A stretch of 64,000 nucleotides of DNA from Pempheris klunzingeri. Taxonomy: Eukaryota; Chordata; Actinopteri; Acropomatiformes; Pempheridae. Positions 1 to 14,200 of this stretch are shown piece by piece. How positions within the stretch are numbered: the first letter of the stretch is position 1; every line of letters starts with the position of its first letter. Location: contig NC_092020.1 of NCBI RefSeq assembly GCF_042242105.1, positions 2,841,001 through 2,905,000 of the forward strand, written 5' to 3'. Under the pieces are notes generated by a model that was not told the DNA's origin, did no database searches, and was given only the letters and a program-made list of their open reading frames with translations. A program made the position numbers and the translations under genes.

Positions 1-1159
1 ATAAAGAAACTTCCCATGACACCCATGAATAAAACATAGTTAATAAATGACCGTGTTTTATTTTTTCCGCTCAGACAATATATCTATGGTGTACAGATGC
101 TCTCAAAGTGTGTTTACATGCATGTGCTCAGAAACAAGCCTGTGACCTTATCACTGCAGCTACGTTGGAGTTTTCTCTCTTGCCTTATGGGAGTCGTGTC
201 CCCATCTGTACCTGAAGGTGTGAGCCTGCCAGGCTAATGGCCCTGTGAGTTAATGAAACAGAGGAGGACAAAGCAGCTTTCATGGCTTATGCACGCAGCA
301 GGCTGCACACTTACTCTTTGAGAGGTAGCTTTCACCTTCTCATCTCCCATCAGGGGATTTCAGCTCACCTAATCCCTCCTGGCATCCACCTCAGCGGGCG
401 GGAGGCGAGTGGGAAGGCAGCCTGTGTGGACCGTCAAAGTACCTTTGACCAAACTTAAAGCTCAGGCTTCCTATCTGCTGAGCTCACTGGTTGTTTAACT
501 AACTAACAGCTACTATGCACGTAAAGTGCAGTTTTATGACCAGGGGGTCGAGGGCTGCATTGTTCCAGCTAATATTACTGTCCAGCACAAACATTCACAC
601 ATGAAAGATAAGGCAAAGGTCAGATAGTCATTTTATGCAATAGATACACAAGTTCTTTACCTTGTTTTCAGTCCCACGAGGAGTGACTGTTTTCTGTGTA
701 ATGAAGCAGAAATATCCGTGCTGATTCGGATGAAGGAAACATGATTTCTACTGCGATATATACAGAAGACTGGCCTGTGTGACCCTCCCACTCAATGGAA
801 TTACTTACAAAGTAGCCTTTCTAACTCCCGACCAGTTTGGATCATAATGTGCTCATTATTGCATCGACAGCACAGGGTGAGACTTGTGAACAGCAAATCC
901 TATTCAGAATCTCAAAAATGTTTTTGTGCTCTCTTCCATGGTTTTTTATGGGATAGATACATACATTTTAGGGAATATAACCTGCTTTGAGGATTGAGTG
1001 GTTCTAACAAAATGATTAGTGTTATAATGAGCTATCACAGGTTAGTTTAGATTTTAAAAAATATATGGCTTGTATGGGAAAAAACGTGAAATCACAGCTG
1101 CAACCAAAACACTGCTGAATCATAAAATGATTAAAATGTTCTAAATACATAAACTCACA
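1..1159. other. Non-coding flank, no gene seen
   Basis: No exon with plausible coding content was found. Two AATAAA hexamers at 28-33 and 42-47 could mark the 3' end of a + strand gene lying left of the window, but nothing in the window confirms it. Confidence 0.5.
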
Positions 1160-2880
1160 AGCACAAAAAGCAGAATTGAATGGTACTGTAACATTACAGG
1201 AAGTAACTGAAGCTGTCCACATCTCACAATCAGGAAAAGCCCAGGGTCCTGACGGCTTTAGCTCTGAATTTTGTAAAGAATTTACATCGTTGATGGTGAC
1301 GCCTGAGCCGAACATGTTTGATCACTCCCTTGAAATGGGGTCTCTTCCCAAAACACTCACAGAGGCAAACATTAGTCTGAGGGATAAACCACAGGATGAA
1401 TGTTCACCTGCCCAGCCTATCAGTTTGCTTTTATCTGAAACACTAGCCTTGAGGCTGGAGAAAATCCTTTCCACATATTATCAGTAGTGACCAAACAGGG
1501 TTCATTGAACATTAGGTTACTCAGCATCATACAACTGTGTCAGCGAAACAAGGACTTGATCACACAGAATAGGATTTTTTGTTTTTCACACTCTTGGCTG
1601 GGTCAAGTTGTTGTACCATAATCTGCTTCGGGCTGTTGTTACAAACAGTAAACGCTCGTTGTACATTGCACTGCCCCCTGTCACCTTTTTTATTTGCATT
1701 TGCAATTTATCCGCGAGTGGAGGCCATTAGAACCTACCTCAATATTCACTGTATGTCAATTTATCAAAATCATAGGATCTTATTGTATGCAGATGATGGT
1801 TTATCGTTTATCACACAAATAGAAATATCTCTTGTTTAGGCCCTTTTCCAGGCATGAAATAGATTTTAATAAGTCAGAGGCACTGCCATCGGGTCAAGTG
1901 CACAACTCTGTTGCTCAGCAGAGGAGTGATGGAATAGTGAGCAACACAAGATTGTTTACTTAGGTATATGTGTTAGTTAGTTAGAAAGATGAGCGTCTAT
2001 AACACTCACAATGTTAAGAAGAGTTTCTCAAGATTAATATTTTCGCAGGGTACTTTATCAGTTCCAAATGATCCCAGTAATACTATTAAGACAGTAAATA
2101 CTTGGTTTAGGAGATCTGATTGGACCCATAAGACACCATGACTTCAATTTGCAAAATTCAAATTACCCTTAGATCAGAGATGGATGCCTATCCCCATGAT
2201 AAAATCATACCTGCTAGCTTCTCATTCTTGGTGTCTGGTAGATTAGGTACAAAATAATGAAATGAGTCAAAGCAGGTGTAAAACTAATCTGAAAATATCA
2301 TCAACTGAATAAGTACTTTATAAAATATATGACAATAGGTTTATGGTAGGACGATGCTACAAGTCCAGTAAAGTACACAAAGTAAACAAAGCAATCTTGC
2401 AGATGTCAGCTCAAGACCGTGGGGCAGAGAGAGATGAAGGGACAGGTGTATGGGAGCATGCTAATCATCATAATATCATATGGAAAAGAGCAAAGAAAGT
2501 ACAATTCAGGTTGCTGCATTTGGTTTTCAACAAAGAATTTGGGTTTGGATCCAGTACGCATTCTGCTAGGAACAAAATAAAACAGACAAAACCTGCTCAA
2601 TATATTAACCTAAATGCATGTTGTAAAAAATTGATTTCAAATAAGCCATGAATATCTGACTAAATGGTCTAGAGATAAAATTGATTTATCTTATCTAAAT
2701 TCCATTATATACATGAACTCCATTCTGTCATTATCTGGGACATTCTGGAAGTTACTTCCTAGACCTTAGATGGCTGAATTCTTGAAGGGAGGCTTTGTTG
2801 CCTGTGTTTTTTATCTTTTATTATTACTATTTTTATTGATCTATGATATCCCACCATGCTTGTGAATGAAGACTGTTTTC
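1160..2880 (+). mobile_element. Decayed L1-like LINE, reverse transcriptase part
   Basis: Broken frames encode reverse-transcriptase landmarks of the L1 type. TLQEVTEAV-QSGKAQGPDGFSSEF and SLPKTLTEANISL lie at about 1194-1380. SDQTGFIE follows just after the 1484 stop. LHCPLSPFLFAFAI and RILLYADDG (the catalytic YADD box) lie in another frame at about 1660-1800. A KSEALP block follows at about 1872. Frameshifts and stops show it is long dead. The 5' part is missing and the 3' end is unclear, with weak C-terminal similarity to about 2650. Cargo other than the polymerase is not visible. Confidence 0.8.
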
Positions 2881-4092
2881 AAAGGGATTTGGGAGAGGGT
2901 AGATGAATGTAAAATCTCCTTACATGTCAGTAACACATACTGAATGCAAAATTAGTTAATCAAAATATGTTCAAAAACATACATAAACACTTCATAATCA
3001 TAATAACCATGTTTTGTGCCCTTGGGGATGTTACCGAGTTCAGAAATGAGGGTGGATGTGTAATGCATTTTCACAGCAGAAGAGGTCAGTATACAACAAC
3101 TACATCCCGTCAGTGATGCCTCCTTTTTCTGTGTGTGTTTACCTCATATGGTCTCCTCTCTCTCTGAACACCGGCTGATGGAAAATTCAAAGAATAAGAC
3201 AGAAGAATGAGGGGAAAACAAGCCAAACATTCCTTGATAGACAGGGTGCAACATGGACTGTTCAAACAGAGACATGAATTAAAAGTGTGTGCAAATGTTA
3301 ATACTGAGGTCAGGTGATGTCAGGGAAACATTGATAGTAACCACGTAGGACTAAAGCCAGTGACACTGGGTTTAGCTTTCAGTCAGAGTGAAACACACTG
3401 AGTCATGCCTGTGTTATGTGGCTCTACTGAACTGTCTGAAGCTTCCTGGAAGTCACCCCTCCGCTCTCACCATCTCTTCTGCCACCAGACTCCTTACATA
3501 GTGTAAGAATATCACCCAGAACTAAGATGGTGGTTTAAAAAGCATTAAACATCACAGACATATATATGTGAGCAAAAACACATTCCACTTTGTTTCAGTG
3601 TTTGTTCCTCTTATCATATCACCACTGGAGGTTTATGGGAAACTCTTAATTACAGCCTTTATTTCATTTGAATCATAATTTCTCATTTCTCCCTCTGTGG
3701 TCCACAATGCTGACATGGCTTCTCTCTCTCTCTCCCACGCCCCCTCCCCCCTTAATGCCGGTGTCTCTCCCCCTCTTACTGGAACAGACGCCTGACAGGA
3801 CAGAAATAGAGCAGGCAGGCTGCCCCCCCCTCCCTTAAAATCACATTTTGAACTCTCACAATCTCATGTGACAAAGTTCAGAAATGTAGCGTGACACGAC
3901 GGTGTGACACTGATGTGGTGTTTAAGTTGCTTTTAATCATTTTTTTTTTTAATGACAGAATTACATGTTTGGTGTATTTGCACAAAAATCTATAAATGCG
4001 AGAATAAACGCTAAAATGGCAAAACTTCATTTCATGTTATCCTGCCCGGACACAGACGTCTTAAATAGTATTTTCTTTACCGTAAGACATTG
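2881..4092. other. Non-coding sequence upstream of anxa6
   Basis: No coding signal was seen. It contains short CT runs (about 3718-3734) and C-rich patches before the anxa6 promoter region. Confidence 0.5.
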
Positions 4093-4149
<57 letters not shown>

Positions 4150-4290
4150 GGAGAGAACGCCGCAGTCGTTGCGTCACAGAGGACACGTAACGGGACGGCC
4201 CGAGTGTGACCGGAGGAGACGCACACGCAGACCGGGTGGGACAGCGCGCAGACAGCGGGACCCTGACCGACACTTCCTGCACAGAGAAAG
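3991..4290 (+). promoter_or_regulatory. Putative anxa6 promoter and first exon
   Basis: A TATAAAT sequence lies at 3991-3997. It is followed by a CT/CA/GA microsatellite (4093-4155) and then a GC- and CpG-rich stretch (about 4160-4290) that ends at a good donor site. The CpG-rich part is the best candidate for the first, non-coding exon. The TATA-like sequence lies about 170 bp upstream of that stretch, so it may be coincidental. Confidence 0.5.
4093..4155. repeat. Compound CT/CA/GA microsatellite
   Basis: A (CT)n run to about 4120 is followed by (CA)n to 4137 and then (GA)n to 4155. It sits immediately before the CpG-rich first exon region of anxa6. Confidence 0.95.
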
Positions 4291-5283
4291 GTAAGACAGT
4301 GTCTGGCAGAAGGAGACCTCCTCCTCTTCCTCTTCCTCTTCCTCTTCGCCAAACTGCTTCTGGAGGAGTTTGCCGATGCGCCATTATGAAGTGTGTGAAT
4401 GAGTTGCAGCAGACAGCAGAGCACCCCAGGGAGACACTTTGGTTTGGTGCACAAGTGGATGTAGAAATGATATAATTCACAATTACAGAGAGTTTTGTCA
4501 CAGAGAAATGTTAAGAAGAAAAGCATCTACAGCCTGGTTAGATATAAAGCTTCCGAAGTTTATGGGGTACAGAAAGGGTGGGGTCCTGTATATATAGCGG
4601 CCCAGCCCCCCCCTCCCTCGGCCTTAATTGTGAGATTAAGTTAAACTGTGCATGCTATTTTGGGAGAGCTTCCCTTCTGCCTTAAACAAACAGTACAGCA
4701 TTTAAAAAGTGGTCTATATTTGCCTTTCAGCTTGATCACATCTGAAGAAGAAATCTGTTTCTAGTCATTTTGCTCTGCAAAGTCAGAAATATGGTCAGTG
4801 AGGGAGGAAGTTAGCAGAGCTAGTTTCTCTATAGCAGCTGGGCCCCCATAAGCTCTACTTGTCTGAATGGCTGCATTTGAGTATAGCAGCATGGAAAATG
4901 GGATTAAATAGTTTTCCTGCCAGTTTGCTCAATGCAGATTCCGTTTTAGGTGAATATGAGGTCAAGTCTAATAAAAACTGCTCTGTTTTTTGTGCTGTGT
5001 TACTCAGAACTGCTGTAGGTGGTGATCAGTTTTAACCGGCTGTCAGGCAGCACACTGAACAGACCACCTCATTAGATTTACTCTGGTAAATGAGGGATCG
5101 TCATTATGCACACTGTCTCTTTGTAACATGGTTTCCTGCACATTGGAGGGGAGTGCCACCTTCACGAGGGCAGGGATGCTTTGCAGTGCTGCTCTCCAGC
5201 CCCGGATCAGCATTTCTCTCTCTGTTCTAGGCCCGAAACTATTGATTCCTGCACAGTGTTGACACAGAAGACCAAATATAGAC

Positions 5284-8200
5284 ATGGTGAGTGGACAACA
5301 TTTCTCATCTCGCGTTTTGTAAGTATGCTGTGGGTCTCATCCGGCTGCTGACCAGGTCTTTTGTCTGTGGAACATGGATGGTTTTGTGTACCATTGAATG
5401 TGTGAGGTCATTTTTCTGCCACCGTGTGCGTCCTCCTCATCATAAAGGCAGCAGTGTTGGGTGTCACTGCTGCCTGCGGCGCCTGCACATCAGATAGACA
5501 CACCTGGCAGCATCTTGCCAAAGGAATGACTTTGTAGAATTATTCAAAGCTTGTGGCAGATGTCTAACTTCATTGTCGGAGCTGTAAGTCAGTACCCTGT
5601 TATTCTGGTTTTACTTGAGGTGTAACACAACCTACTAAGTTGTGGCCCTGGCATAAGAAGAGACAAGCAGCACCTTGGGAGGAAGGAAGGGGTAGAAATG
5701 TAGCTGGTAGCATGAAATCCAGGTTTTTCCACATAAGGGTCGTCTTTAGACATGCGTTTAGTTTAGTGAAAGGCCTGTTGCTAGGGGCTTGTATTTGTGG
5801 CCTGGTTGCTATGTGGGTGAGGCCTTCCAGCTGTCGTGAAGAGTGATGGTCGCTGTAGTGAAGCAGAGGATCAGAGCCTGTGCAGTGGCCCCTCGGCAGG
5901 GTGGAGAGCACATGTTGGCTGCCTGCCTCAATGCAGCAGTGATCTCTACAGCAGCAGCTGCAGGTTGAGCGTTCAGTATTAAGGCCAAGTTTTCTTATTT
6001 CCCATAGTGAATGAGCTCATGACATCACAACTTCATTTAGGGCCAACATGTGATGGGTGAGCAACAGCTTTTATTTTTTACAACAGTGCCCTTATGCAGA
6101 GCTTTATTCTTCCTCTACACACGTTTTATTTTGTATGGGAGCTGCTTTCTGTGGAACCTGACTCCCTGCTGATTGCACACACCCACCTTCCTGCCCCCAC
6201 TCACAGGCACCGGCCACACACACACACACACACACACACACAACAGGTGATGTGCTTGGGGTGAGACATGCAAGCAGTCAGCTGCTGCAATGGCAGATTC
6301 GACTTCACCTCCTGTCCCAGTGTCCCATCACTGCCACTTTTACAGTCCACTGCTCAGCAAAGTGTGGGCCAAGCCATTGCGCTGTCAGACAGTGGGGTAT
6401 TCCGTGCAAAGTGTGTATCGGGAAGGTTAACGTCGAGCGTCTTTTTCAACTTTTTGAGCTGGCTAGGTTGGTGTGAGTGGCATCTCACAATGCACTGACA
6501 AAGCTAGCATGCTGCTCACAATCTTAGTTCAGTGTGTTAGCATGCTAACATTTCCTAATTAGCACTAAACACAAAGTACATGACATACTGGCGTCATGTA
6601 CTTTGTGCATGTACTACAATACTGGCGCAAGTTGAAAATTCAGAGAAAAAGTCTTTTGGCTTTATCCTCTGAGAACCATGAATGTTTGCACCAAACGTCA
6701 TGGCAACCCATTAAACAGTTATGGAAATGTCGGCATCCCATGAGCCACGCTGCCATTATTAATACTTTTAGACTTGCCTTGAGGTGCCACAGCTAGTAGT
6801 AGCCCCACCTCAATAGCTATTCAAATGCAATTTCAACTTCAGATACACCGGAGTATTTACAGTGTATATCATGTGTATGATAACTGCTTCTTCTTTACGT
6901 ATAACTTTAGTGCAAACAAGTTGCATCTCTGTGTATTGTGTCTTAGCTCCAGACATCTTAGACATCACTGTGTTCTTGATCCTCACAATTAAAAATGTTT
7001 CACCTCTGAGATTCACTTGAACCACTTTTCTTACAGGTGTTCAGAGGCACAATAACAAATGCTCCCGACTTTGATCCCAGCGCTGATGCTGAGAACCTTT
7101 ACAATGCTATGAAAGGGATGGGTGAGTGCATCACTCCTCTGAGACTTTTTGCCAGGAACGCAAAAGAGTTGTTAGCTGAATGATCACACAAAGAATTTCA
7201 CACAGCAGTGATGCCGTCAGAGACCAGTTTCTGTGACAGAGATGAAGGCTGTTGAAAGATGTGTCTTTGTGTTCCTCAGGTAGCGATAAAGAGGCCATAT
7301 TGGACCTGGTCACCTCAAGGAGCAATGCACAGAGGCAGGAAATCATTACAGCATACAAATGCAGCTTTGGAAAGGTACAAGAAAACATACCGTCATCCTG
7401 TCTCTTATTTTTGTTTGGAGAGTAAGCCAGTAACTTCCAACACATTTAGTCAGTAGTGTGTTATTACTATTATTATGCCTTTGTTGTTGCAACAGGACCT
7501 GATTGAGGATCTCAAGTATGAGCTGACGGGCAACTTTGAGCGCCTCATCGTCAGTCTGATGAGAACTCCAGCCTACCATGACGCCAAAGAAATCCATGAT
7601 GCAGTCAAAGTAAGACATCTACCTAATAGTAGGAGTCTTTACTGTACTCTGGTCAAGCAGAAGCTACTTTACATTTAACTTAATGCTCTTTTTTAAGGGA
7701 GCTGGAACAAACGAGAGATGCCTAATTGAAGTCCTCGCATCTAGAAACAACAAACAGACTCATGAGATGGTTGCAGCATACAAGGATGGTGAGGCATGTT
7801 AAATAAGGTATCGCTTTAAACCAGCATATTATTTGTTTTGGCATCTCTCAACATTTGCCATTGATGTCTGTGTGTCCAGCCTATGGCAGAGACATAGAGG
7901 AGGATATCATCGCGGATACTTCGGGTCACTTCAAGAAGATGTTGGTTGTTTTACTTCAGGTCAGTACGCTGAGGAGTTGATTTTATCGCCAGTGAAGTAT
8001 CCAGTGAACCATACGCTGACTGTCATAGCCACAGTACCTTGAAGCACTGACTGATGAGCGGCGGGTTGTTTTGGTTTGATGGTTTCAGGGGACCAGAGAT
8101 GAGTCAGGAGTGGTGGATGCAGACCTGGTGGAACAGGATGCACAAGTAAGAATTTGAACATTTTATGAGAAGTGGAGATTTGCAGCATGTGTGGGCTTAT

Positions 8201-11200
8201 TGACGTTTTATCATCTTCAACTAAAAAGCCATTGACTCTTTGGTGACAGTTCAGTGGTCTCATTGTAATGTATTGTGACTTTGTACCAAACGATTGTGCC
8301 AATATTATTCAAGACTTTGTTCAAACATTCAGAACATTCGCCATCAACACTAGGAGCCTGCAGCCACGCTAGCAGCTCGGAAAGGCTGAACTTAAACATG
8401 GTGGTGCTTTGAGCTAAACGCTAACATGCTCACAGTGCCAATGCTAACATACTCTTTAGCATGTGTTTTGTTTACCATGTTTAATGTCCTAGTTTAGCAT
8501 TTGCTTATCAGTGCTAATTTCCAAAACACAGCAAAACTAATGTTGGGAATGTCATTATTTTTGCAGGACAAATGAATGAAAAGTCATTTAGGGCTTCCCA
8601 AAGTCAGTAGACGTCATCCTCTGAGGACCATGAACACAAAAATACATATATTGTAATCCAACAATAGTTGAGATATTTCTGTTTGGACCTCACCAACTAA
8701 GCTTCTATCTGACAAATTAACCAAATGAATGGATTTTTAACTCAAGAATCGTACACATTATATTAATTCGCAATGAATGATTAGGTTACTAATTAAGGTA
8801 GAGAAGCACTGCATGCAACAATAGACTTTGGATTTTTTAAAGTATTTTGTTTTTTGATTTCCACGTTATCTCATCTTTTGCTTTTTGTCCCTCTACACAG
8901 GAGCTGTACGCAGCTGGAGAAGAGCAGTTTGGGACAGACGAGGCCAAATTCATCATGATCCTGGGAAACCGCAGTATGACCCACCTCAACATGGGTGAGC
9001 ACAGCTCTCAGGGACATTAACACGACAGTGAGGCATCCAGACATTCCCACTGTAGTATCTCTCACACTTTAAAAGTTGTTGTCAGAGTCTAAGTGTGGAA
9101 TGAGTTGTGGCCAAATTGTGTAAGACTCCTCTACCACTGTCCCCTCTCTGTCTAACGCCAAGAAAAGTGCTTGAGGCCTGTTGTTCAGAACGTGTGCGTC
9201 ACAGAGAGTAGGTCATTACAGCTTGTCTAGCAGAATAAGAGAAAAAGAGAAAAATGTAACTTCTGGCAATAACCTCTGATACAGTTAGCTGCTTGTTGAA
9301 GCATAATGCAGTCTATGGCTCAAAGCAACAGGAATCTACAGCCACGTTAGCAGCTGTGTGAGGCTAAATGCACACAGTGATAATACTAAAATGCTCATGT
9401 TTAGCAGGTAAAATTGACCAGGTTCACCATCTTAATGTAGCTTGGTAGCATGTTAACATTTGCGAATAGCACTAAAGGGCTTAGTTTGCTGGGAATAAGT
9501 AATATGCTTTTAAGGTATCAAATATCATAACGTTATCAGAGGTTATCCTCCAGAGACACTGAATATCTATAGCACATTTCATAGCAAGACTTTGTTACTT
9601 TTACATGACTCAACTTACATTTCCTGCTCACAAACCATCAGCTCAACATTACTATATACATTAAATATGAGCGTAGATTGATAACATTATTTAATCTTGT
9701 CCTGTGTTTGTTTAGTATTCGATGCTTATGAGAAGATTGCAGAGGTGTCCATAGAGGACAGCATAAAGAGCGAGCTCTCTGGGGACTTTGAGAGGCTGAT
9801 GCTGGCTGTTGGTAAGAAACACTTCATAACAACATGGGGAATGTCAACAACTAAGATAACATACTGCTCTCTTCTTGGTTTTTCTCACAGTCCAGTGCAT
9901 AAGGAGTGTTCCCATGTTCTTTGCCAAGCGCCTTTATAAGTCAATGAAGGTAAAAATAGCCATTCAGCCTGATTCCAATCTGCTGTCGACAGATACGTCT
10001 TAATATCATTTTGACATTATTAGTGACAGGCCGCAGTCTATTTCTTTATATATTTAAAAATGATCAGGACTACTTACAGTTGCCGTAGTATCCTGACCCC
10101 AGAACACCTCCTTCGTCCTCCGTTTCCAGGGTCTCGGTACAGCTGACAACACCCTGATCAGGATCATGATCTCTCGCTCTGAAATAGACATGCTGGACAT
10201 CCGAGAGTTTTTCCGTTTAAGATATGAGAAGTCACTTTATAACATGATAAAGGTTGGTTGAACAATAATGAGATTTTTTAAAATTAACTTAAAATTGAAG
10301 AGCGTCCAAAGATTCTACACCTATTAACAGATTCTGTGTATGTTTAAACCTGCCAGGATGACACATCAGGGGATTACAAGAGGACTCTGCTTAATCTGTG
10401 TGGAGGAGATGATGAGTAAGTTACTGTATGGCTGCAAGCAACAGCAGCAGCCAGATGGGGGTGATAGGGCACCACTTTTCAGGAGTTATTATTTCTGAGG
10501 CAATGATACTGCAAAAAATGCCAATTGACTTAATGGGAGAAGCTTTTGGTCTAAAACTACCTGGTGAGGTTAATATCCAAAGATTGTCTGAAAGTAATGA
10601 AGCAGTGTTATTTAATAATAGAAGAACGTAGAAATGTACCCACTCTGTACTGCTTGAGGTTTGGGCTTTGCTGAGTGTGTTGTCTTGTGTTAAACTGATC
10701 GTTACAGCCTAGCTGGAGAGTTCTTCCCTGAAGCTGCTCAGATAGCCTACAAGATGTGGGAATTAAGTTCCATGGCCAAAGTCCAGGTTTGGGCCCCATC
10801 TGCTCCCACTGTAGATGTGTCATTGCATGTTTGGCTTGGCAGTGGCATGCATCCTAATTACCTGCTGGCCCTGCGATGACCTGTGTCTTGCAGTGCCATG
10901 AATGTTGTGCTGATAACACTGCCATGTCTGTTCACTCAAATACAAATCGGTTTTGTTATGATGCCCTCCAAACCACCTCGCTTAGTCCTTGGAGTGAATG
11001 TCAAAATGATCTCAGCATTTTGGTCAACAATAGCTTGTCTCACTAACGCTCTATAAAACAGAGGTGTTTTTCAGCCTGCCCACCTTTTCATTGTTGCTGG
11101 TGTCACGGTCTCTAACCTCAAAAGGGCACAATCCCCCACAAATGTCAAGAGATTATTAGAAGAGATTATTTTCAGAAGTCTTTGTATGCTGTTTTCAGAA

Positions 11201-14200
11201 TTACGATATCAGTGGAATAATCCAACAGAACCACAAACTCTTTTCTAATTTGCATATATTGTAGATTTCTGCATGTTTTGTGCTTTAAGCTTGTTATTTA
11301 ATTTAATAAGTAATTACTCAAGAGAAACTGTCTCTCTTTGCCACACATTATGTGCATGTGTATGTTACTACTGACTCTCACACTCCTAATTGTGTCATTC
11401 CACTACTTTAGCTAAGGCCAACAATCCGCCCTGCATCCGGCTTTGACCCTGCTGCTGATGCACAAGCGCTGAGGAAAGCTATGAAGGGATTCGGTATGCA
11501 CCCCTTAAAGATAAAGGCCATTTACTCAACTACAATTTTACAAAACAAGTTTTACAAACATCACTGCCTGTCACTGCCTATAGGAACAGACGAGGACGCA
11601 ATCATTGATATCGTTGCACAGAGAAGCAATGTACAGAGGCAAGAGATCAGACAGGCCTTCAAATCCCTCCTGGGAAGGGTGAGAGAAATTAATTACACAG
11701 ACTCAAGTTGGAACATATTCCTTGCATGGACAAGTTTATTACAACTCTGTGTGTTTAATCTGTTGTCAGGATCTGATGAAGGACCTGAAGTCTGAGCTGT
11801 CCAAGAACTTAGAGAGGCTGATCATTGGGCTCATGCTGACACCCGCAGAGTTTGATGCCAAAATGATGAGGAAGGCAATGGAGGTACGGTTGATGAAGTG
11901 ACAGGCCTGTTCAGTACCTACAGGTTTACAGCAGTTGTGTAGTAGAGAGAGAAGCTCACAGGTCGAATGTATTCCCTAGAAATACACTGTTAACTACTTT
12001 GTAAGCCTGTAATGGTTGATGTTTCCAGAGAAGTGTAGTTGGTGCTTTAATACTGTAATAATTACACAGAATGTATTTGGAAGTCAAATAACTTCCCTGT
12101 ATAATAATAGAATTTCCTTGTGTAGAAACTCGTCCTTTTCTCTGAACAGACAAGGATTGAGTATAAAATTTTGATGCAGTGGAATTTAATAATTTTCTTG
12201 TTTGAAAGCATACAGTCAAAATATAAATCGATACAAGAACCAAATGGATGACGCATGTTTAATTCACTTTTAGGTCTTAAATGGTCACAAACACTGAATG
12301 GTCCAATGAGCTGTTTAGACTTAGTAGAGTCATGGTACCTCTGTATTGAACTGTGAATCAATCAATTGGGTGCAGCATTTGGTGACTGATGAAATATTAT
12401 AGCCGTCTTTCATTAAAATGCAAATGGCGATTATGAAAATAGGAACAAAAATAGCAGAATGTGTTTTGTCAGGGCTTTTGAGGAGGAATTGTTTAAACAT
12501 GCTCTTGTCCTACATGGTGTTCTTGTGTTTTTGTTGATTTGTGAAACTTCTTTTTGTACTTAAAAACTCTTCATCTTCACAGGGGGCTGGGACAGATGAA
12601 CATGCTCTGATCGAGATCCTGGTCACTAGGAGCAATGAGGAAATACACGCCATGAACGCTGCTTATCAGGATGGTGAGTCTGAAGACAAACAAAGCTTTA
12701 AAATCACTCTCTTGTTCTGGAAACCTTTTATATGTGACATATCATGTACCCACTCCTCACAGCCTATAAGAAGTCTCTGGAGGAAGCCATTCAGTCAGAG
12801 ACATCAGGCCACTTCTGCCGCATCCTTGTTTCTCTTGTGCAGGTAATGCTCATCATGAGAACATAGACTGTGTTTAATTTCCACGCCCACTCACTGGTTG
12901 CAGTGTGACTGCTGACTGTCGCAGAGCACAAAAAGCTTTTTATCTCATGCACAGTTTACTTTCACAGTGTCTTAAATTACATCTTAAAGAAAATACAAAA
13001 TGTTCTTTTTTTTACATTTACACTTAATAATTATCTACATTTAACCATCTTTGCTCTGTTTAGGGTGCAAGAGAGGAGGGCCCCGTAGATATGGAAAGAG
13101 CTCATGCAGATGCTCAGGTGATTTAATGTGAGATTTTACCTCTTAAATATAAAACAGAAAAATGGATTTAAATGTTTGTTCCTGCTGTTCTTCCTGCACT
13201 CATCAGGAACTTGCTGATGCATGCAATGCAGACTCTGATGACATGGAGATGAAGTTCATGAGTATTTTGTGCACCAGAAGCTTCCCCCATCTTAGGAAAG
13301 GTAAAGGTCAAGACAGACAGATCACCCTGATCGATTCATTGCAATTCTAAATGTGTGCGTTTATTAGCATTTCTATAACAAAATGAAATGGATGCAGCTT
13401 GTGATGGCTGATCATACCCCTGCTGCTATTCACAGTACTCCAGGAGTTTGTCAGATACACCAACAAGGACATCGAACAGATTATCAAGAAGGAGATGTCA
13501 GGAGATGTCAAAAATGCCTTTTATGCAATAGGTAATTAATGTTTTTCACCTTAAGTATTATAATATTTGACTTTTGAGTGGGTCGCAGTGTTTACTGCTA
13601 ACAACATCCATTCTGTGACTTCCTCAGCCCTTTCTTGCTCTCTTCTTTCTTTGCAGTTCGCAGTGTGAAGAGTCAGCCCTCTTATTTTGCAGACCGCTTG
13701 TACAAAGCCATGAAGGTATTTATTCACAGTTCTTTTAATATGTTGTATAATTCTAGCGGCAAGCCTGCAGCATGCCACCAGGGCCTTCGATGCCACACAA
13801 GGCAAAAGTGATAAACTCACATCTGTTGTTGCATGTAGCACATTTAGGTTTTGTGTCTTTTTCTTCTATCATTTCTTGGAATTACTGCTGCTGAGGGCTC
13901 TCTACATCGGAATAAACAACGTATCTATTGATCTCCTCTGCAGGGCCTTGGTACAGACGACAGAGCACTGATCCGCATCATGGTGTCCCGTAGCGAGGTC
14001 GACCTTTTCAATGTTCGTAAAGAGTTCAAGGAAACGCATGATGTCTCGCTCCATGAATTCATCCAGGTAGAAACTATGATTGTAAGTCGCAGTATTTGTC
14101 TACTAACACTCCTGCTTGTTTTTTTGCTGTGTTCTCATCTCATCTGTGTGTCTCTGCGGAGTTTTTGTCTGTGTGAATGTGTGCTGCACATCCTTGGTGG

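Noticed and set aside
28..47. AATAAA hexamers as the 3' end of an upstream gene
   Set aside because: Possible, but nothing to their left can be read in this window, so no gene end is claimed.
4061..4526. Overlapping Arg/Glu/Cys-rich open frames on both strands
   Set aside because: They are produced by the CT/CA/GA microsatellite and GC-rich first exon, not by a gene.
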